DNA from: Bradyrhizobium sp. 199
GTDB taxonomy: Bacteria; Pseudomonadota; Alphaproteobacteria; Rhizobiales; Xanthobacteraceae
Length of the DNA stretch: 64,000 nt
Direction of reading: 5' to 3'
Assembly (NCBI RefSeq): GCF_023073355.1
Contig: NZ_JADPJI010000005.1
Location: 1 to 64,000, forward strand
Every line of letters starts with the position of its first letter. Position 1 is the stretch's first letter. This document shows, one piece after another, positions 28,894-37,624 of this stretch. Below the pieces are notes generated by a model. The model did not search any database and was not told the DNA's origin. It saw only the letters and a program-made list of their open reading frames with translations. Both the position numbers and the translations under genes were made by a program.

Positions 28894-29395
28894 AGTCATT
28901 CCTCCGTTGATTTCGTTTTATTGTTTCCGAAGCATTGCTCAATCGCCGGGCTTCTCGTCCGGCGTCTGCTCGTGCAGGGCGGTCACGTTTGGGACCAGAA
29001 ACGATGCTGTGGTGTTTTCTCCTCCTGATGAGAGCTACGGGTCCGCGTGCATGAGCGGCCCGTTCTTGTTGTTCCTGATACAATCCGTAACGCCTTCGTC
29101 ATTGGGAAACTTGCCCAAGAGGGAAGCTGGTTTGCTTGACAGCGCACGGGTACGAAGTTTTTGATTTTGCAGTAGCGAATTCAGCGGCTTCGGCGGCGCG
29201 TCGGCGCTGAGGTTCCCCTTGACGGCGCTGCAACTAAGGGTGAGGATTAACTTTCAAGGGTGGCGATGGAACGATGGCGCTGTGCCAACAGACCGCTCAA
29301 ATTCGAGGTAAACGTCTCGCAATCATGGCTGAGGGCTCCGGCAGCGCTGGTCGCGATTCGCGTCGAATCTCCGGATCAAACCAGTGGCTGGATTA
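28894..29395. promoter_or_regulatory. Divergent promoter region between xoxF and an AraC-type regulator
   Basis: About 500 bp with no gene. It must contain the xoxF promoter (leftward) and the regulator promoter (rightward). I could not pick out a convincing sigma-70 pair or an operator. A ttgaca occurs at 29136-29141 without a good -10 box. Confidence 0.5.
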
Positions 29396-30364
29396 ATGTC
29401 CGACACCATTCACACGCTCTCGACGACCGGTATGACGCCGAAGCGCCAGATCCAGAGCTGGATCGACGGGCTGACGAGCCTGTGTGGGCATTTCGACGTC
29501 GATCCGTTGGAGGCTTCCTCGCTCGAAGGCCGCATCGACTACACGAGCGTCTCGCGCCTGAAGCTTTGCCAGATCGAGGTGAGCCAGCATCGCATCGCGC
29601 ACACCCTGGCGCGCGCCAAGGCCAATGAACACCCCTACATCAAGATCCACTTCCAGACCTACGGCGTGTCCTATTTCGAGCAAGAAGGCCGTCACATCGA
29701 AATCAATCCCGGCGATATCATCGCCTATGACGTCTCCTGCCCGCATTCGATCATCAGCCCCGCCTTCACGCGTCACGACGTGGTGATCGTACCGAAGGCG
29801 CTGCTGCGCGACCGCGGATTCCCGTCGCAGCGAATGCCCGCCTGCAAGCTGACGTCGAAGACGGGCACGGGGCGGATCGCCCACGATTTCGTCCATGCGA
29901 CCTTCGACGAGGCGGCCAAGCTGTCGGCGAACAGCGCGGTCGGCGTCGCCGATTCGCTGATCGATCTGCTGCTGCTGCCGCTGCGCGAAGCCGACACAAT
30001 GTTCGACCGGGTCGGGCCCGAAGCGATGTATGTGCGCGCGCAGTTCTTCATCCGCGAGCATCTGCGTGATCCGGATCTGTGCATCGACCAGATCTCCGCC
30101 GAGCTCGGCTGCTCCAAGCGCTATCTGCACATGCTGTTCTCGGAGCGCGGCACCACGGTGAGCGACTACATTTGGCAGGCGCGTCTGCAGAATTGCCGCC
30201 AGGAACTCGAGGCTCACGCCGGCAAGACCATCACCGATGTCGCGTTCTCCTGGGGCTTCTCCAGCTCATCGCATTTCAGCCGGGTGTTCCGGAAATACTT
30301 TGGCGTGGTGCCGTCCTCGATCCACAAGGCGCAGCAGGGCACGGTCAGCGCGGACAAGCATTAG
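29396..30364 (+). CDS. AraC-family transcriptional regulator (FeaR-like)
   Basis: 322-aa regulator. An N-terminal cupin-like sensor domain (roughly residues 60-200; EQEGRHIEINPGDIIAYDV) is followed by two C-terminal helix-turn-helix units; the second reads TDVAFSWGFSSSSHFSRVFRKYFG, the AraC signature. The ATG giving MSDTIHTL is preferred over an upstream GTG. Its divergence from xoxF makes it a candidate regulator of that operon, although FeaR relatives also respond to amines and aromatic compounds. Target inferred from position only. Confidence 0.85.
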   Translation: MSDTIHTLSTTGMTPKRQIQSWIDGLTSLCGHFDVDPLEASSLEGRIDYTSVSRLKLCQIEVSQHRIAHTLARAKANEHPYIKIHFQTYGVSYFEQEGRHIEINPGDIIAYDVSCPHSIISPAFTRHDVVIVPKALLRDRGFPSQRMPACKLTSKTGTGRIAHDFVHATFDEAAKLSANSAVGVADSLIDLLLLPLREADTMFDRVGPEAMYVRAQFFIREHLRDPDLCIDQISAELGCSKRYLHMLFSERGTTVSDYIWQARLQNCRQELEAHAGKTITDVAFSWGFSSSSHFSRVFRKYFGVVPSSIHKAQQGTVSADKH

Positions 30365-30416
30365 GCAGGGCGGGGAATCTTCCGCTGACTGCCAATCCGC
30401 TGACTACCAATGATGC

Positions 30417-30842
30417 TCATGCCGTCGCGGCAATATAGGGAATGCTCGCCAACAGAGCGGCAAGCAGCACCGCGTTTGCCAACATGCCGCTCCAATGCAG
30501 CCGGCGCAGCCGACGCGGGGCCTCACTATCGCCGGCCTCTCTCGCGCTGAGTTGGTCGTCCATCCGCTGCATGAACCTGCGGCGTCCCCAGATCGCCAAG
30601 GCTGCAAGCAGACCAACGCCTGTCGCGGCGATGAGGCGACCGTCGAGCAGCAGAGCTATGGTTCCTACGATGCCGGCGACGCGCATCACCACAAAATGGG
30701 CATTGAACATGCCGCGCAGCAGCTGGGCGACGGGCGGGATATCCAGCCTCACCAGCAGGAAGGCGGGCGAGGCCAGCGTGAAATAGCCCATCGGAAACAG
30801 CAGGATGATCATGGTGGCTATGGCGATGGGATCCGGCGTCAT
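30417..30842 (-). CDS. Small integral membrane protein, unknown function
   Basis: 141 aa with about four hydrophobic segments (for example MIILLFPMGYFTLASPAFL and LIAATGVGLLAALAIWG) separated by a basic cytoplasmic loop (RRRFMQRMDDQLS). The ATG is placed where the first membrane segment begins; upstream sequence is Arg-rich and not protein-like. No family recognised. It is convergent with the AraC-type gene. Confidence 0.6.
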   Translation of the reverse strand: MTPDPIAIATMIILLFPMGYFTLASPAFLLVRLDIPPVAQLLRGMFNAHFVVMRVAGIVGTIALLLDGRLIAATGVGLLAALAIWGRRRFMQRMDDQLSAREAGDSEAPRRLRRLHWSGMLANAVLLAALLASIPYIAATA

Positions 30843-30989
30843 GCGATCGGCCCTTCTCCTCCGCGCCGGGAGGATCTCCCGGCGGTCATGCAGGAGCATA
30901 GCCGCAAGATATGTCTTGGGCACTAGGCTTTGGTCGGAAGCCGCCGCGCCGAAGGGCACCGGCCCGGCGGTTACGCCTCGCCTCGAAAC

Positions 30990-31991
30990 TCAGGCCGGCT
31001 CGAGGCCGAGCGACTTCGCGCTCTCGATCCAGATCGGCAGTTCGCGCTGATACAGCGCATTGGTCTCCTTGAAGCCGATCGCGGGCTCAAGCACGAAGGT
31101 CGCGAGAACCTCCTTCACTTTTGGATCGTTGTTGGCGGCGACGCAGAGTTCCGCCAATCGGTCGACGATCGGCTGCGGCGTTGCCTTGGGCACGGCCCAA
31201 CCCGAAAAGCCGCTGACGGCAAAGAATTTCGACGTCGCGCCCTGTTCGGGAAGAGTCTTGATGGTCGGGATCGCGTCGACCTTCTTGGAATGCACCGCGA
31301 ACACGGTGCCGCGGTCGCTTTGCAGGACGGACTGTGCTGCCGTGTAGCTGCCCATCGCGGCATCGAGCGTGCCTTCGAGCATCCCCGTCCACATAGGCGC
31401 CTCGCCCCGGTAATGGATCGGCTCGATGTTGAGGCCGTACTGCTTGTTGAGCTCGTGGATCGTCATGTGCGGGGCCGAGCCCGCGCTATAGGTTCCGAAG
31501 TTCACCCTGCCGCTCTTGCGGGCGAAGGCGACGAAATCCTCCAGCGTCTTGACGCCGGTCTTCGGGTTCGCCACCAGCAACAGGCCGGCGCCCGGAATGA
31601 CGCTGACCAGGGTCAAATCCTTGTCCATGTCGTAGCCGGGATTCTTCATCACCACCCGGTTCATGATGTAGGTGGTCGAGATCGAGCACAGCATGGTGTG
31701 ACCGTCGGGCTCGGCGCGGGCGACCTCCGCCGTGCCGATCGCGCCGGAGGCGCCCGGCTTGTTTTCGACGACCACGGTCTTGCCGACCTGCTTGGAGATG
31801 AATTCGCCGTAGGCGCGCGCGAGCAGGTCGGTCTGCCCGCCGGCTGGATAGCTGCAAATCATGCGAATTTGCCGCGCCGGCCAAGTGCCTTGTGATGCAG
31901 CTTGCGCCGAGGCGTTACGCGCAACGAAAGGCATCGCGAATGCCCCGGCTCCGGCGGCGATGAAGTGGCGGCGGTCGATTTTCGTGGACAT
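30990..31991 (-). CDS. Tripartite tricarboxylate transporter receptor (Bug family), Tat-exported
   Basis: 333-aa periplasmic binding protein. The leader carries a twin-Arg motif (DRRHFIAAGAGAF). The Bug/TctC fold is shown by RMICSYPAGGQTDLLARAYG, VVVENKPGASGAIGTAEVA and FGTYSAGSAPHMTIHEL. Bug proteins bind carboxylated or other small organic ligands; membrane TctA/TctB partners are not nearby, which is common for orphan Bug genes. Ligand unknown. Confidence 0.87.
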   Translation of the reverse strand: MSTKIDRRHFIAAGAGAFAMPFVARNASAQAASQGTWPARQIRMICSYPAGGQTDLLARAYGEFISKQVGKTVVVENKPGASGAIGTAEVARAEPDGHTMLCSISTTYIMNRVVMKNPGYDMDKDLTLVSVIPGAGLLLVANPKTGVKTLEDFVAFARKSGRVNFGTYSAGSAPHMTIHELNKQYGLNIEPIHYRGEAPMWTGMLEGTLDAAMGSYTAAQSVLQSDRGTVFAVHSKKVDAIPTIKTLPEQGATSKFFAVSGFSGWAVPKATPQPIVDRLAELCVAANNDPKVKEVLATFVLEPAIGFKETNALYQRELPIWIESAKSLGLEPA

Positions 31992-32244
31992 GATTCTCTC
32001 CCGTTCCGGGCAGGGTACTGCACGAGGCTGGCGCTGCCACGGGCCTCAGGCGAGACAGATTGGCGCATTCGAAAGGCCGTGCTGTGTCTGTTCGGGCGTC
32101 AGTTTCATCCAGCGCGCGTCAGCTCCTCAATGCCGCTCCCAACTCGCAATGACGATGGAGCGCCAGTGTGAGCGCCGCATCTCGCTCTTCCTTCCCGGCT
32201 GCGGAGCGTCACTGCGTGCCGCACCGCGTCCGGACAAGAAAGCT

Positions 32245-33174
32245 TCACCGTTGAATGATCTTCCTCCAGACGTCGCCCAAAATCGCGGGCTCGCGCGGTG
32301 GCAGATAGGTGAGGCCGGCCTGCCTGCCGAATTCGGCGATCCTGCCCTCGGCCGCGAGGGCGCTCAGCGCCTTGTTGACGGCGTCGATCAGGGCGCCATC
32401 GCTGGCAAGCCCGACATAGCCGCGATTGGCGCCGATCGGATAGTAATACCCGGACGCGGTGAGCGCCGTATCGGGGTGCGCGGCGCGATGGGCATCGAAG
32501 CGCGCAAGGTCGATCAGCGTCGCGTCGTGCTCGCCGCGCTGGAGCGCGCCCAGGAGATCGTCGCGGCCGGGGACGAGATGGGTAATGCCGTCGATCAACC
32601 GCCCCTTGTCGAAGGTCATCAGGATGGCGTCGCCGAGCGAGCCGCTTTCGACGACCAGACGAAGCCCGGCGAGATCGCCGATGTCGCCGATCCTGCGGCC
32701 GCGTGCCTTCGGCCCGAGCACCACCGTCATCGGCGAATAGACGTAAGGCTGGCTCGGCGCCAGCACGCCGAGCGCGACGCGGCGTCGGCGATCGTCGCGT
32801 GTGGCCCCGGCGAAGTCAGGCAAGCGCGCCGTCTTCATCCCGGGGACGACGAGCGAATCCTGCGTCAGCGCGTAGCCGCCGACCAGCGAGCAGCGCCCAT
32901 CCGAGAGCAGCGCGTTGGCCTCGAGCTGTGGGCTGGAATCCTCGTCCAGCTTGCTCTCGAACCATTGGATCGTCAGCGGCCGTCCGAGCCGCTCCGCGAT
33001 CGCCTGCGCCAGCAGCACGTCGAAGCCGGCATCCGGCTTGCCCCGCTGATGCACCGAGAGCGGCGGCCGGTTCTCGTCGAGACAGATTTTCAGGGGATCG
33101 TCGGCGGCAAGCGCGACCGACGCCATCGTCGACAGAACGGCCGCGAGGCTCCATGCAACAGGCCGGCCTCTCAT
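32245..33174 (-). CDS. Quinoprotein-associated periplasmic binding protein (MoxJ/XoxJ-like)
   Basis: 309-aa family 3 solute-binding fold with a signal peptide (cleavage near ALA/AD, about residue 23). It opens with LKICLDENRPPLSVHQRGK and continues with GFDVLLAQAIAERLG. Binding-protein paralogues of this kind accompany PQQ dehydrogenases and are thought to act on the dehydrogenase rather than in transport. Its ATG overlaps the stop of the cytochrome gene by 4 nt, and that gene follows the PQQ dehydrogenase by 8 nt: dehydrogenase, cytochrome and binding protein form one operon with the xoxF-G-J layout. Activation of the dehydrogenase is inferred. Confidence 0.8.
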   Translation of the reverse strand: MRGRPVAWSLAAVLSTMASVALAADDPLKICLDENRPPLSVHQRGKPDAGFDVLLAQAIAERLGRPLTIQWFESKLDEDSSPQLEANALLSDGRCSLVGGYALTQDSLVVPGMKTARLPDFAGATRDDRRRRVALGVLAPSQPYVYSPMTVVLGPKARGRRIGDIGDLAGLRLVVESGSLGDAILMTFDKGRLIDGITHLVPGRDDLLGALQRGEHDATLIDLARFDAHRAAHPDTALTASGYYYPIGANRGYVGLASDGALIDAVNKALSALAAEGRIAEFGRQAGLTYLPPREPAILGDVWRKIIQR

Positions 33175-33530
33175 GGCTTTCTCCGGCTGGAGATGAAGGC
33201 CCAGAGATCGCCGATCTGGTCGTCGCTGAGGATGTCGCCCCAGGGCGGCATCTTGTTGTTCTTGCCGTTCTTCACCGTCGTGACGAAGCGCGTCTTGTCG
33301 TCGGGAAAGACGCGCAGGTCCGGCGTGATGGCGCCGGAGTTCATCAGGTTCGGGCCGTGGCAGTGCGAGCATTTCTCCGCATAGGTCGACTTGCCGTGGT
33401 CGATCTGCGCCTGCATGGGATTGCCAGTTGGCTCGTCGGCGGCGCGAACGGTCGCCGCAAGCGCGACCGTCAGCACCAGGGCGGCGGCGAAGATCGCCGC
33501 CGTCCTGTCATACATGTCTCTCAGCATCAT
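33171..33530 (-). CDS. Single-haem cytochrome c partner of the ExaF-like dehydrogenase
   Basis: About 119-aa periplasmic cytochrome with a signal peptide (ALVLTVALAATVRA) and a CSHCHG haem motif; a Met ligand is likely in NNKMPPWGD. Starts at 33530, 33527 or 33515 are all possible; the ribosome-binding sites are weak, and all give the same mature protein. Position between the dehydrogenase and the MoxJ-like gene makes it the likely electron acceptor. Confidence 0.82.
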   Translation of the reverse strand: MMLRDMYDRTAAIFAAALVLTVALAATVRAADEPTGNPMQAQIDHGKSTYAEKCSHCHGPNLMNSGAITPDLRVFPDDKTRFVTTVKNGKNNKMPPWGDILSDDQIGDLWAFISSRRKP

Positions 33531-33538
33531 GCCGCGGA

Positions 33539-35203
33539 TTACTGCTTGACCGCAAAGACCCACAGCGAGCCGCCGGGCGGCACCTTAGCAAGCCGCTCGT
33601 CGCCGGAGAACAGCGAGTAGACGCCGCCGTAGCCGCTGGTCACCGCGACATACTGCACGCCGTCCTGCTGCCAGGTCACCGGCTGGCCCTCGATGCCGGA
33701 CCCGGTCTGGAACTGCCAGAGCTTCTTGCCGGTGTCGGCGTCGAAGGCCTCGAACTCGCCGGTCAGGGCGCCCGAGAATACGACGCCGCCCGCGGTCGAC
33801 AGCACGCCCGAGAAGCGTGGAATGTCGCTCGGCGCTTCCCACTTCGACTTGCCGGTCATGGGGTCGATGGCCTTGAGGTGACCGCGCGGTCCGTCCCCGA
33901 ACTCCCAGGGGTCGGTCAGGTCCATGCCGAGATACCATTCACCCTGCTTGAAGGTGACGGGCTCGGCCTTGTACTTGCCGCCGAAGTTGAGCGTGTTGGC
34001 GTAAGCAAGACCAGTCTGCGGATTGAATGACATCGGCTCCCAGTTCTTGCCGCCGAGGATCGACGGATAGACGGTCACCTTCTTGCCCTCGCGCGCCTCC
34101 TTGGCGACGTCCGTCTCGATCGGCTTGCCGGTCTTCATGTCGACGCCGGTCGCCCAGTTCACCTTCACGTAAGGATTGGCCGCCAGCAGCTTGCCGTTGG
34201 TGCGGTCGAGCACGTAGAAGAAGCCGTTGCGGTTGGCATTCATCAGCGCCTTGGTCGGCTTGCCCTCGACGTTCACATCCGCGAGCACCATCTCGGCGAC
34301 CGCGTCATAATCGAACGGATTGTTCGGCGAGAACTGGTAGTGCCACTTGATCTTGCCGGTCTTGGGGTCCATCGCCAGCACAGAGCAGGTGTAGAGATTG
34401 TCGCCCGGGCGCACCGCCGAGTTGAAGGGTCCGGGATTGCCGATGCCCCAATACACGGTGTTCAGCTCGGCGTCATAGGAGCCGGTGATCCAGGTCGAGC
34501 CGCCGCCGAGCTTCCAGGTGTCGCCCTTCCAGGTGTCGCCGCCGGGCTCCTCCGGCGAAGGGATGGAATGGGTGCGCCACAGGTGCTTGCCAGTCGCCGG
34601 ATCCCAGCCGTCGATGAAGCCCCGCGTGCCGAACTCGGCGCCGGAGATGCCGGTGATGACGACGCCGTCGGCGACCAGCGGGGCCACCGTCATCGAATAG
34701 CCTTCCTTGATGTCGGCCGCCTTCTGTCGCCACAGCTCCTTGCCGTTCTTGGCGTCAATCGCAATCACGTTGGCATCGAGCGTCGTACGAAACAATTTGC
34801 CTTCGTGGATAGCGACGCCGCGATTGATGATGCCGCAGCAGACGATTCGGGGCGTCTCGGCGGGATATTCGATCTTGCTCTTCCAGATCTGCTTGCCGGT
34901 CTTGGCGTCCACCGCCATGGTCGCATTGTGCGAGGTCACATAGATCACGCCCTGATAGACGATGGGCTGGGATTCCTCGCTGCGATCGTCGTTGAAGGAG
35001 TAATTCCAGACCGGGACAAGGTTCTTGACGCTGTCCTTGTTGATCTGATTCAGCGTCGAAAAGCGCTGCAGATTGTAGCCCATCCCGTAATTGAGAACGT
35101 TCGATGTATCGGTCGCGCCTTTGACCAGTTGCTCGGTGGTCTGTGCGCTTGCACAAGTCGATGCAAGCACGACGAGGCTCGCAGCCATCGCAAAGCGTTT
35201 CAT
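33539..35203 (-). CDS. PQQ alcohol dehydrogenase, lanthanide-dependent ExaF-like
   Basis: 554-aa periplasmic quinoprotein with a 20-residue signal peptide. Vicinal Cys122-Cys123 (IVCCGIINRG), Glu190 (ISGAEFGTRG), Asn256 (WGIGNPGPF), catalytic Asp298 and lanthanide-type Asp300 (PFDYDAVAEM) are all present. Sequence around these sites is closer to ethanol dehydrogenases of the ExaF/PedH kind than to XoxF, so ethanol and longer alcohols are likely substrates. The ATG has GGAGGAACGG upstream; a longer frame upstream lacks such a site. Followed by its cytochrome and a MoxJ-like gene; divergent from lanM. Confidence 0.92.
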   Translation of the reverse strand: MKRFAMAASLVVLASTCASAQTTEQLVKGATDTSNVLNYGMGYNLQRFSTLNQINKDSVKNLVPVWNYSFNDDRSEESQPIVYQGVIYVTSHNATMAVDAKTGKQIWKSKIEYPAETPRIVCCGIINRGVAIHEGKLFRTTLDANVIAIDAKNGKELWRQKAADIKEGYSMTVAPLVADGVVITGISGAEFGTRGFIDGWDPATGKHLWRTHSIPSPEEPGGDTWKGDTWKLGGGSTWITGSYDAELNTVYWGIGNPGPFNSAVRPGDNLYTCSVLAMDPKTGKIKWHYQFSPNNPFDYDAVAEMVLADVNVEGKPTKALMNANRNGFFYVLDRTNGKLLAANPYVKVNWATGVDMKTGKPIETDVAKEAREGKKVTVYPSILGGKNWEPMSFNPQTGLAYANTLNFGGKYKAEPVTFKQGEWYLGMDLTDPWEFGDGPRGHLKAIDPMTGKSKWEAPSDIPRFSGVLSTAGGVVFSGALTGEFEAFDADTGKKLWQFQTGSGIEGQPVTWQQDGVQYVAVTSGYGGVYSLFSGDERLAKVPPGGSLWVFAVKQ

Positions 35204-35530
35204 CCGTTCCTCCCAATATGCGCGCCTTTTGACGCTGCGGAACCAAATCTCTGTCGGAAACCAAAACGCGTCAATACGAAAGTCGCATGCGTCGTGCGAT
35301 ATCGTTGAACGCAGGTGATGGTCACCTTGCGGAAACCTGACGCAACCGAGTCCCACTTGCGCGGAGGCGCTGGGAAATTCCGTGCCACGAACCAGCTCCG
35401 GTCGAAGTGGTCGGTGCGAGCGGTCGGATTCCGCGAGTTGTGGCGCGCGCAAGTTGCATTCCGGACTTGAACCGGGAGGCGCTTGTGGATTTATCTCGTT
35501 GCACGGGAGATTTTCGTCTGGGAGGTCTTG
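35204..35530. promoter_or_regulatory. Divergent promoter region between the ExaF-like gene and lanM
   Basis: 327 bp with no gene. It should hold the promoters of the dehydrogenase operon and of the lanmodulin gene, which may therefore share control by lanthanide or alcohol. No clear operator could be defined by eye. Confidence 0.5.
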
Positions 35531-35923
35531 ATGAGTTCGCGTCGCTCAACTGCGCTTGCGCTCACGATTGCATTGTTGTCCGGTCCGGCATGGTCGGCCT
35601 CCGGCAACGTAGTCAAGCTGTTCGATACCGACAATGACGGCACGCTCGATCTTGCCGAGGTGAAGAAGGCGGCGGCCGCATTGTTCGCAAAGCTCGATCC
35701 CGATCATGACGGCACGCTCGATGCCCGCGAATTGCGCGGACGGTTGACGGCGAAAGAACTCGCCGCCGCCGATCCTGACCGCGATGGGACCCTGACGCTC
35801 GACGAATATCTATCCCCGGTCGAGCAGCGCTTCAATGCAGCCAATCCTGACAAGGATGGAACGCTGGATGCGAAGGAGCTGAACTCGCCCGCCGGCCGCG
35901 CGCTGCTCCGATTGTTGCGGTGA
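35531..35923 (+). CDS. lanM: Lanmodulin-like periplasmic EF-hand protein
   Basis: 130 aa. A signal peptide (cleavage after AWS/A, about residue 22) precedes four EF-hand loops: residues 32-43 (DTDNDGTLDLAE), 56-67 (DPDHDGTLDARE), 81-92 (DPDRDGTLTLDE) and 105-116 (NPDKDGTLDAKE). Loops 2-4 carry the Pro at position 2 that is typical of lanmodulin and rare in calcium EF-hands; the loops are packed 12-13 residues apart, and the C-terminus AGRALLRLLR mirrors lanmodulin. The fourth loop starts with Asn, as in the Methylorubrum protein. Loop 1 has Thr in place of Pro, and loop 3 has Thr at position 9. GGAGG lies 5 nt before the ATG. Picomolar lanthanide binding is known for the family; here it is inferred. 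Confidence 0.9.
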   Translation: MSSRRSTALALTIALLSGPAWSASGNVVKLFDTDNDGTLDLAEVKKAAAALFAKLDPDHDGTLDARELRGRLTAKELAAADPDRDGTLTLDEYLSPVEQRFNAANPDKDGTLDAKELNSPAGRALLRLLR

Positions 35924-36062
35924 TCGCAACGGAACAGACGTGCCGAGGACGGCTTGCGAGCATTTCCGCTCCGATACTCGGAACATCGGGCAGCTCGGCC
36001 TGTTCTCTACGCGATGTCCTGCGCGGCCTCGGGGCAACGCGGCGGGAGAAGAGGAGATACAG

Positions 36063-36386
36063 ATGAACACGAAACGTTCCGTTCTTGCCGCCTGCGCGAT
36101 CCTGACGTTGAGCGCCGGCGTCGCCATCGCCGGCCCATGCAACACGGGCAGCGCCAGCACGGACAAGGATGCTGGTTCTGGTCCGGTCACCGTAGGCTCG
36201 GCGCAGTCGCAGAGTTCGTCGGGTGAAACGGGCCAGCATCCGCCGACCAGCACGATGAATCGCGCCAGCGGTGGTGCAGCTACCTCATCGGAAGATGCGC
36301 AGCGGCAAATGCAGAGCCAGCCAACCGCAGCGGAGCGGGCGGAAGGTGCCAAGCCCAATCAGCAAACGGCAGGCAAGGACTGCTGA
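36063..36386 (+). CDS. Small exported Ser/Gln-rich protein, unknown function
   Basis: 107 aa. A signal peptide (MNTKRSVLAACAILTLSAG, cleavage near AIA/GP) is followed by a low-complexity mature region rich in Ser, Gly, Gln, Thr and Ala. Two Cys residues, near the new N-terminus and at the extreme C-terminus, could pair. AGAGGAG precedes the ATG. Likely disordered and periplasmic or secreted. It lies between lanM and pqqA on the same strand, which is suggestive, but no function can be assigned. Confidence 0.68.
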   Translation: MNTKRSVLAACAILTLSAGVAIAGPCNTGSASTDKDAGSGPVTVGSAQSQSSSGETGQHPPTSTMNRASGGAATSSEDAQRQMQSQPTAAERAEGAKPNQQTAGKDC

Positions 36387-36602
36387 CGACATCGCCGCGG
36401 CGAGCGAATAAGCTGCGGCGATGCATCGCACAAGATGCTGCGTTTGCCCGAGAGGGAACATCCCTTGCCCGAGAGCGAAGTCTCAGCGCGCGGAAGTTGA
36501 GCAGATGCATTGCCTCTGCGATTCCAGACTTGCACTGCATCTGACGCAGCCCTAGGTTTTGCGCCGCGCGATGTCGCGCTCAATACCTTGGGGAGACCCC
36601 GA

Positions 36603-36683
36603 ATGGCTTGGAAAGCTCCGAAGATCGTGGAAGTGCCGGTCGGCATGGAAATCAACATGTACGCCTGCGCTTTGCGCAAGTAA
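36603..36683 (+). CDS. pqqA: PqqA, peptide precursor of the PQQ cofactor
   Basis: 26-aa peptide starting MAWKAPKIVEVPVG and ending MYACALRK. The Glu16 and Tyr20 that are cross-linked to make pyrroloquinoline quinone sit in the required E-x3-Y spacing (EINMY). A GGGGAG ribosome-binding site lies 8 nt upstream. It is below the usual gene-finding length limit. No pqqB, C, D or E gene follows: the next gene encodes an outer-membrane-type protein, so this is a stand-alone copy that would rely on biosynthesis genes elsewhere. Placed within the PQQ dehydrogenase island, it could raise PQQ supply when these enzymes are made. Confidence 0.9.
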   Translation: MAWKAPKIVEVPVGMEINMYACALRK

Positions 36684-36743
36684 GACTGACGACCTGCCGC
36701 GGCTTCGATGGCAAACGCCGTCGGAGCCGTGGTAGTGTCAGGA

Positions 36744-37613
36744 ATGCCCGCGAGAGCCAACAGCTTCTGGACTATTGCTGCCTGCACGGTCGCGCTTCTA
36801 CCCGTATGCGTCAGCGCCGAGGAGGGCTTCGATACCGAGCACATCTTCGGCTTCATGATCGGCACCGACGTCGGCAATCCCGGCGAGCGCGAATTCCAGA
36901 CCCAGACGACCGGGCGCTTCGGCAAGGGCGCCGGCACATATCGCGCCCTCGAGCACGAGTTCGAGGTCGAAGTCGTGCCGCTGCCGAACTTTCGCGTCGA
37001 GGTCGGCGGTACGGCGACGCTGCACGACATCACCGGCGTCCCCGATATCGACGACCGCCGCCAGCTCAATTTCCAGGGGGCCTCGCTCGACCTGCGTTAT
37101 CGCCTGCTCAATCGCGAGCGCGCGCCGTTCGGTCTTACCATTGCCGCCGAGCTTCATGGCGACCGCATCGACGAGACCAGCGGCGCGAAAGGGAGGATGT
37201 ATGGCACCGAATTCACCCTCGCCATCGACCGCGAGCTCATCCCGAACTTCGCCATCGGCGCCCTCAACCTGATCTATCAGCCGGAATGGGCGCGCTTCGA
37301 GATGGCGGGAGTGTCCGAGAAGAGCTCGACGATCGGAGCGGCGTTTGCGGGCCTGGTGCGCGTGCGGCCCAATATGCTGCTCGGCGGGGAGCTGCGCTAC
37401 TTCCGGCAATATGAAGGCATCGGCCTCGGGGAGCTTTCAGGCCAGGCCCTGTTCGTCGGCCCGACCGCCTATTTCCAGCTCTCCCAGCGCTCGCGGCTCA
37501 CCCTGAGCTGGAGCATGCAGGCCTGGGGCCGTCCGGCCGGGTCATCCGCAAATCTCGACCTCGTCAATTTCGAGCGCCACCAGGCCCGGATGGTGTTCGG
37601 GGTAAACTTTTAA
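36744..37613 (+). CDS. Outer-membrane beta-barrel-like protein, unknown function
   Basis: 289 aa with a signal peptide (cleavage near VSA/EE, about residue 25) and alternating hydrophobic/polar strands throughout, many ending in aromatic residues, closing with RMVFGVNF, whose terminal Phe is typical of outer-membrane barrels. No porin or transporter family is certain. The start giving MPARANSFW is preferred for its signal peptide. It lies 60 bp after pqqA on the same strand and may be co-transcribed. Transport of alcohol, PQQ or metal across the outer membrane is possible but speculative. Confidence 0.72.
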   Translation: MPARANSFWTIAACTVALLPVCVSAEEGFDTEHIFGFMIGTDVGNPGEREFQTQTTGRFGKGAGTYRALEHEFEVEVVPLPNFRVEVGGTATLHDITGVPDIDDRRQLNFQGASLDLRYRLLNRERAPFGLTIAAELHGDRIDETSGAKGRMYGTEFTLAIDRELIPNFAIGALNLIYQPEWARFEMAGVSEKSSTIGAAFAGLVRVRPNMLLGGELRYFRQYEGIGLGELSGQALFVGPTAYFQLSQRSRLTLSWSMQAWGRPAGSSANLDLVNFERHQARMVFGVNF

Positions 37614-37624
37614 GCTTGGGAGGT

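Noticed and set aside
28894..29395. Search for a sigma-70 promoter or LanM/XoxF riboswitch upstream of xoxF
   Set aside because: ttgaca at 29136-29141 has no matching -10 box at a suitable distance, and no conserved RNA fold could be recognised by eye.
32459..33620. Plus-strand open frames over the MoxJ-like and cytochrome genes
   Set aside because: Shadows of the minus-strand genes; Arg/Ala/Ser-rich with no domain.
36708..36743. Longer start for the barrel-like protein after pqqA
   Set aside because: The upstream in-frame ATG adds 12 residues that disturb the signal peptide; the MPARANSFW start gives a normal leader.
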